Position numbers and translations under genes: made by a program. DNA of 64,000 nucleotides from Diospyros lotus. Its lineage: Eukaryota; Streptophyta; Magnoliopsida; Ericales; Ebenaceae. Every line of letters starts with the position of its first letter. The stretch's first letter is position 1. Shown here piece by piece: positions 59,443 to 64,000 of this stretch. Where the stretch lies: positions 29,774,753 to 29,838,752 of the forward strand of contig NC_068349.1 in NCBI RefSeq assembly GCF_014633365.1. Reading direction: 5' to 3'. The notes below the pieces were generated by a model. The model saw only the letters and a program-made list of their open reading frames with translations. It was not told the DNA's origin and searched no databases.

Positions 59443-60023
59443 TTAAGGATCGTGTTGTGGAACATAAGCGTGTAATTTCTCTAGCAGCTCCTCAATAGTG
59501 GATGCGGAAATGAGAATCTTTCTTACTGAAAGAGAAATGAACTTTTGTTCCACAGCCTGATCAAGAAAAGAGAGCAATCCATCAAAAAAATGGTTAATAT
59601 TTAAAAGTCCAATGGGTTTGGTATAGAGATTGATCTTAGCCCAGGAGATTATACAAAAGATTTCTTCAAGTGTACCAAATCCTCCTGGTAAAGCAATGAA
59701 AGCGTCTAACTGATAAATCTTACAAGCCATGCGCTCAGACATAGAAGTCGTTCATATAAGTTGACCTCGTGTATACCCGAAAATCTGTGGATCAGCCAAA
59801 GGGATTGGCATAACACCTACCACATATGATTTCCCAAGATGTGCAGCCTGTGAAACACATCCATTCAATCCACGACTTCCCCCTCCATAGACCAAATTAA
59901 TTTTTCTCTCCCAATTTTATGCCAAGTTCGCTTGCTGCAAAATGTGTAACAAATATCGCTCCTAAGTTGAGAGCCACATAGCACACATATGGTAATGATT
60001 TGATGAACTGGCTGGCCTTCCAT
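59443..60023 (-). pseudogene. LOG-like: LOG-type cytokinin riboside 5'-monophosphate phosphoribohydrolase, full-length but decayed copy
   Basis: LOG enzymes release active cytokinin bases from their ribotides in plant cytosol and nucleus. The region starts at ATG 60023 (MEGQPVHQIITICVLCGS, the usual N-terminal CGS turn) and continues, after a frame change, with THFAASELGIKLGE, then LVYGGGSRGLNGCVSQAAHL, VVGVMPIPLADPQIFGYTRG, the M-x-ERMA motif, and the signature PGGFGTLEE. LYTKPIGLLNINHFFDGLLS and ISASTIEELLEKLHAYVP end it at 59443. About 193 codons, near the family's usual size. Breaks: a shift early in the N-terminal part, an apparent 2-bp loss near 59920, and a TGA at about 59752. No intron is seen within it, although canonical plant LOG genes have several. 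The catalytic motif itself is intact. Confidence 0.85.
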
Positions 60024-60337
60024 TTATGTTAGTTTTTTATGTATGCCCTGAAAGTAGAACTAGTTAAAGAACTTTGGCGATCAAAAGTAACTACATAGAA
60101 ATTCAACAATAAATAAACACAAACAAAAATCATGCGTATATACAAGTAGTTGTGATTGTGGCTCACATCTTCCTCTGGTTTTACGTCCAGAAATGACTTA
60201 AACACCTTTTATGAAGTGGGGATAGACTTCCCATCCAATTTTCTTATAGATTGGCAAACAAGGTCAATTATAGTCAGATTCTCAAGACTATAGCGTTGGT
60301 GGTCACTTCTAAACTAGGTCCATAAAGCAAGAATTTC
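60024..60337 (-). other. Spacer between the unidentified ORF and LOG, with intron-like signals
   Basis: On the minus strand AGAGGAAGAT|GTGAGCC (about 60165) looks like a splice donor and TTCTACTTTCAG|GGCATAC (about 60049) like an acceptor, 25 bases before the LOG ATG. This suggests the LOG copy kept a 5' leader intron or that the composite transcript is spliced. No coding region. Confidence 0.4.
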
Positions 60338-60754
60338 TCATTGCACTATTCCACACAGATGCGTCTCAAGAGTCAATCGGATATCATCTAAAGACTCTTT
60401 ACTCAGCCCATCCTTTATGAAACAAATTTTATCATCTCGATTTATGAAAGTAAACCCCACAGATTTGCATCGTGTGTTACAAGTCCATCTAGCATATTTG
60501 TGACAACCATTTAATCTTTTCGCTCTTCTTTTTTTCGAAAAACTACTCTTTCCCAATCCTGGAAAATGCTTAAAACTAGGTGAAGTTTCACCAAGAAATC
60601 GAACTTTTGCTTTAATTAACCAATAAATATCTTCAGGGATATTTTTACACATCAAAAGCCTAAGTCTTTCACACCTAGCAATAGAAATCTTTTTCAAATC
60701 ATTTTGTGGGAGAGATGGATAGTACTTGTGAATTATCAAGAGCTAAAGATCCAT
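60338..60754 (-). pseudogene. Unidentified plant-like ORF upstream of LOG, one early stop
   Basis: I do not recognise this protein. From ATG at 60754 the frame reads MDL, a TAG, then LIIHKYYPSLPQNDLKKIS and runs open to a TGA at 60338 (about 138 codons). Features: basic centre (FSKKRRAKRLNGCHKYARW), three Cys and one His in CHKYARWTCNTRCKS that could bind a metal, and an acidic/hydrophobic end (KESLDDIRLTLETHLCGIV). It is on the same strand as the LOG copy, about 315 bp before it. It could be a second captured host sequence or a 5' part of one composite gene; it has no similarity to gag or pol that I can see. Confidence 0.5.
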
Positions 60755-61030
60755 TTTTTTTAAAAAAAAAACAACTATAGTAAGAGAAAAGTAAAAAAAA
60801 ACTATGAATCTTACAAAAGGAACAAAACTACCTGATCGGAGAACAACACAAATGAGAGAAGACTGAGCTCAAAGAAGTGTGGCTTGCCTCATGCAAATAC
60901 AGGGTTTCTTATAGGGATGTGGAAGTCACCATTACAACAACCACACTTGGCTCGAGGCGTGCCACAAGTGCAGGGTCACGTCTAGCGTCCTCTTTTTCAA
61001 CTTTCAACGTTTCTTTTTCAACATTCAGCG

Positions 61031-61102
61031 TCTCATTTTTCTTTATAAGGCAGTGTCCTTTTTTTTATAGGGCAGTGTCTCATTTTTCTTTATAGGGCAT
61101 TG
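61031..61102 (-). promoter_or_regulatory. Three reiterated TATA-like units upstream of the captured ORFs
   Basis: The minus strand has three units of 22-25 bp of the type TGCCCTATAAAGAAAAATGA, each with CCTATAAA or CTTATAAA. Another CCCTATAAGAAACCC is at about 60905-60920, followed by a CT-rich leader and a GATCAG|GTAGTT donor-like string near 60836. Together this looks like a promoter and leader carried with the captured sequence; function is inference. Confidence 0.35.
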
Positions 61103-61239
61103 TGATTGCACTGCCTGAGAAAAATGGTTGCCACCAGCGTCAAGTCTGTCTCCCTCTTTTCTTTATCTTTTTTTTTTATATATATATTTATTTTCATTTA
61201 TTTAAAAAAATTATTTTATTATATATTTTTAAATATTTA

Positions 61240-62262
61240 TTAGAGTTTTTTTCTTTTCTTCCAGTTAAGGATCAAATAATTGGTTGCCCACCTATTCGTA
61301 TAATAACTCCCATTCATTACACCACTTTTAAAGTTATTTTCAAAATTATGTAAATTGATTTTTCTCATAAATGCACATACATATTTTGAAAATATGTCAT
61401 CCAGAGGTGTTGGTTTAATTACATTAGAGTACGGTACATCAATTTGCACAAACACCTCACACATGTCTGGTTTAATTTGATCCCCAATAATATAGACTAA
61501 CCTAAAAGATATAAATTTAGGCTCAAGTTTGGCTAGGCCCATGGTATCTTCACATTTGGGCTCTTGGGTTTTATCCTCTTCTTTCTCCCAAGCTTCTTTT
61601 ATTCTTACATCATTTTGGTCCAATTTTCCTTCTATGATTGCTCGTACCATCCTAGGGTCATCAAGTCTCTCAATTGGTTCATCATTCCTAAGGATGGGTA
61701 TAAATTGGAACGACTCTTAACCTATGGATGAATTGAATGACGATTCCTCCCCAAGACATTGACCTACAAAATTTTGATTGGGTTGGTTTGGAAACTCGTC
61801 AGGTTCACTCACGCTCAAGATCTGTGTAAACTCGGTCAGTTGTTCTAAAATGTCACCTATGGCCCTAGTGGTTTGTTCTTGAAGTTCGACCACTTATGCA
61901 TTAAAACTCATTTGACCTTGTATAAACTCCTGAAGGGTGTCCTCTAAAATCTTTTCATCCTGAGGTTGATAAGCATCAGATCTAACCCCTTGTTCTAACT
62001 CGAATTAGTGAGGTGGTGGAGGAAAAGGCTCATGAGATTGGAATAGAGAGTCATTGTTCCAAGGATAATTCCAATGGTCATAGGAATTGGGGTAATCAGT
62101 GTAAAGATCTGGATCGTAGCCCGACAGATAAGAATTCTCCCTCTGACTCTGGTTAAAAGAAAACCTCCCCTTACTGGGATCGGGATAGCCAAATGCATTA
62201 GAAGTCACAGACATGCTAAAATACTGAGACATAGAGAATATGGAATGACAATTCAACGGCAA
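61240..62262 (-). pseudogene. gag-like ORF of the LOG-bearing element, three stops
   Basis: It starts at about 62262 (MPLNCHSIFSMSQYFSMSV). Tyr/Asp/Asn-rich strings follow (YPDPSKGRFSFNQSQREN, DPDLYTDYPNSYDHWNYPW), then PFPPPPH, a stop, and the helix ILEDTLQEFIQGQMSF ... LQEQTTRAIGDILEQLTEF. That helix resembles the coiled part of gag-like proteins of non-autonomous Athila-type elements. The C-terminal third (RIKEAWEKEEDKTQEPK, KFISFRLVYIIGDQIKPDMC, SGVMNGSYYTNRWATNYLIL) is unidentified. Stops at about 62005, 61893 and 61719. It lies just downstream of the PBS, the usual gag position. Confidence 0.6.
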
Positions 62263-62536
62263 ATAATGATACTAATGAATCAATTAATGTTTCAATAATC
62301 ATACCTGACCGTAGTCTCTTGCACTGTTTAATAACTAAAAGTTATCTAAATATTTTTTTTTAAATTTAATTTTTTAATTATTTTTTAATTTATATTTTTT
62401 ATTATTTTATTATTTTAGTTTTTTAGTTTTTTTTTTCAAATATATATTTTATATATTTTTTTAAATAATTTTTTTAATTATTATTTTTTTTTAAAACAGT
62501 AAAACAACAACAAAAATCAACCAAATTTAATCTCCT

Positions 62537-62550
62537 CGGCAACGGCGCCA
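62537..62550 (-). other. Primer binding site of the LOG-bearing element
   Basis: The minus strand reads TGGCGCCGTTGCCG five bases after the LTR end, the canonical Athila/Tat PBS. Confidence 0.88.
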
Positions 62551-62555
62551 AAAAC

Positions 62556-64000
62556 TGACTACTACGCTACCTTACACATTTATTTATTAAAACTATAACC
62601 AAATTCATCAGACGTCAATCCTTTTATTAAAGTAGGTGTAGGGCGATTATACTCGCCAGTGTGCGAGTGTGCGTGTAGTATAATTTTAAATTTATATTTC
62701 GGTGAATCTGAGTCGGTTCACAGGAAGATTATTTTGGATAAAAACAGAAATCACTGAATATTTGATTTTAAGAGGTGATTAAGATGATCTAAAGGGAAGG
62801 ATTAAAACTAAATTAACACTGAATTTAAATAGCTTAGGTCAAGACAATTTTATTGTCAAAACCAATTAATTCCCGATTTAATAGGAAAAAATCAGTAATA
62901 TTCATCTGATTTAAGTTTTGCAGATCTGTCAGTAATTTTAGTTCAAGATAAGGATAATTCTTGTTTAAGCAATCTCCATACGTGACATGAAAATTCTAGG
63001 TTAAGTAATTACCATAAATTGAATTATATTCCATAGACAGATTTTATAGATACAGATTAATCATTTGGGTTTGGGTATGAAAATATTTCTAGGTCTAGCA
63101 ATCTCCATGCGTGATATAAAAATTTTAAGTTAGGCTTATGCTCCAATCCAAACTCAAAGATACACCATATGCACACTACTCAAATTAAATCAGATTAATA
63201 TTATACATTTGAAGCGCAGCTTTCTTTGGGAATCATTGGCGTTGGACACTATCAGTGCCTTACCCAAGATTCGATTTAGCTACTTATCTTCATTTTTAAA
63301 TAAATTGGCAGGAATTTAAAAGACGAAAATTAAAAGACAATATTTAAAAAACAATAATCAACCGACCATATAGGCGGTATATAATTAAGAGACAATAATT
63401 GAAAGACAATATTTAACTGACCATATAAGCAGTGTATAATTAAAAGACAATATGAATAACATAATACAACTATATGGAAACAAAGGTTGAAGATTTAAGA
63501 GAGAAATTCTAAGAACAAAACTATATAGAAACTAAAGTGAAAAATTTGAGAGAGAAATCCTAAGAACACAACTATACTTTTATAGGCTAAAATATGCAAT
63601 AGAAACCACTCAATTATATAATTTAATAATACAAAATATCTAAAGAAAAACAAAATACCTAATTTAAAAATACAAAGATAAATAAAATATCTAATTACTT
63701 AAAAAGTTCGGGCCAAAGTGTAGTTCTTGAAACTTCGTGACTTGATGTAAGCGATGACATCATTCCAACTCATGATGTAAGCAATGATGTCAGTAATTTG
63801 TGGGACTTGGGCTTTTCATATTTTTGGGCTTGGGCCTTCCTTATGTTGGGCTTGGGCCTTCTTTGTTTTGGGCTTGGGCCTTCCTTGTTTTGGGTTTGGG
63901 CATGGGCCTTTCTTGTTTTGAGCTTGGGCCTTCCTTGTGTTGGGCTTGGAATCCATAATATTATAATATTATATTTATTTTTTATTTTATATATATTTTT
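62556..64000 (-). repeat. 5' LTR (right copy) of the LOG-bearing element, incomplete at the window edge
   Basis: It matches the left LTR with a change roughly every 25-30 bases in the stretch I compared; about 135 bp remain beyond the window. It has two instead of four CCGACCATATAGG units and lacks 48 bp just after the TATA box (plus-strand join at about 63580), leaving CCTATAAAAG. As the element is on the minus strand, this is the copy that would drive transcription. Confidence 0.9.

Larger units (their letters stand above)
55763..64000 (-). mobile_element. Non-autonomous Athila-type LTR element carrying a LOG gene copy
   Basis: Two LTRs (55763-57486 and 62556 to beyond 64000) enclose about 5.1 kb. 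On the minus strand a PBS of the form TTTTTGGCGCCGTTGCC follows the right LTR, and a PPT (GTTTAAGTTGGGGGG) precedes the left LTR, so orientation is minus and all key cis signals exist. No RT, RNase H or integrase is visible inside. In element order the interior holds a gag-like ORF, a promoter-like triplet, an unidentified ORF, a LOG coding region and a long 3' untranslated part. The element sits in the 3' region of Tat element 3; possible left target bases are CTAAA (55758-55762). Confidence 0.88.

Overview
This window looks like a transposon-rich stretch of a large flowering-plant (probably eudicot) nuclear genome. It carries plant-specific Ty3/gypsy lineages (Tat, Athila, Tekay-type chromovirus), a CACTA DNA transposon with plant-type TNP2 and Transposase_24 genes, a Tourist-like MITE, and a plant cytokinin-activating (LOG) gene inside a retroelement. 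I saw no intact host gene, no rRNA or tRNA gene and no CRISPR array. Almost every element gene is broken by stops or frameshifts. Many stops sit where Q, W or R codons would be expected, the pattern left by decay of methylated cytosines.

Layout: (1) 1-2918, minus strand: 5' LTR, primer binding site, gag and the start of protease of a Tat element. (2) 2919-11959, minus strand: a CACTA transposon with a Transposase_24-type gene, a broken TNP2 transposase, a 117-bp triple repeat and a large subterminal repeat field, ending in a CACTA terminus at 11959. (3) 11960-31636, plus strand: a second Tat element whose body (gag, PR, RT, RNase H, INT, 3' tandem repeats, antisense ORF) is cut by five solo LTRs (12676-14829, 15524-17545, 22373-24403, 25001-27000, 27247-29754), all with recognisable 5-bp target duplications. 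(4) 31637-36598: a deletion-derived Tekay-type element, including a 1110-bp tandem duplication across its junction with the Tat antisense ORF. (5) 36599-46347: an unclassified LTR fragment, then a deletion-derived Athila element holding a chromovirus-like LTR and a 673-bp Tat-type solo LTR, followed by a 226-bp MITE. (6) 46580-55762: remnants, then a third Tat element with LTR, PBS, gag and pol, cut by a copia-like LTR. (7) 55763-64000, minus strand: a non-autonomous Athila-type element with two LTRs, PBS and PPT. Instead of pol it carries a gag-like ORF, an unidentified plant-like ORF, and an apparently full-length, uninterrupted but decayed LOG coding region.

How it fits together: nesting gives a relative order. 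Solo LTRs, the Tekay element and the CACTA element post-date Tat 2; the copia-like LTR and the LOG-bearing element post-date Tat 3. The LOG-bearing element is the best candidate for something undescribed: a retroelement that appears to have captured a hormone-metabolism gene as spliced RNA. All identifications come from reading motifs and repeats by eye; no database search was run.
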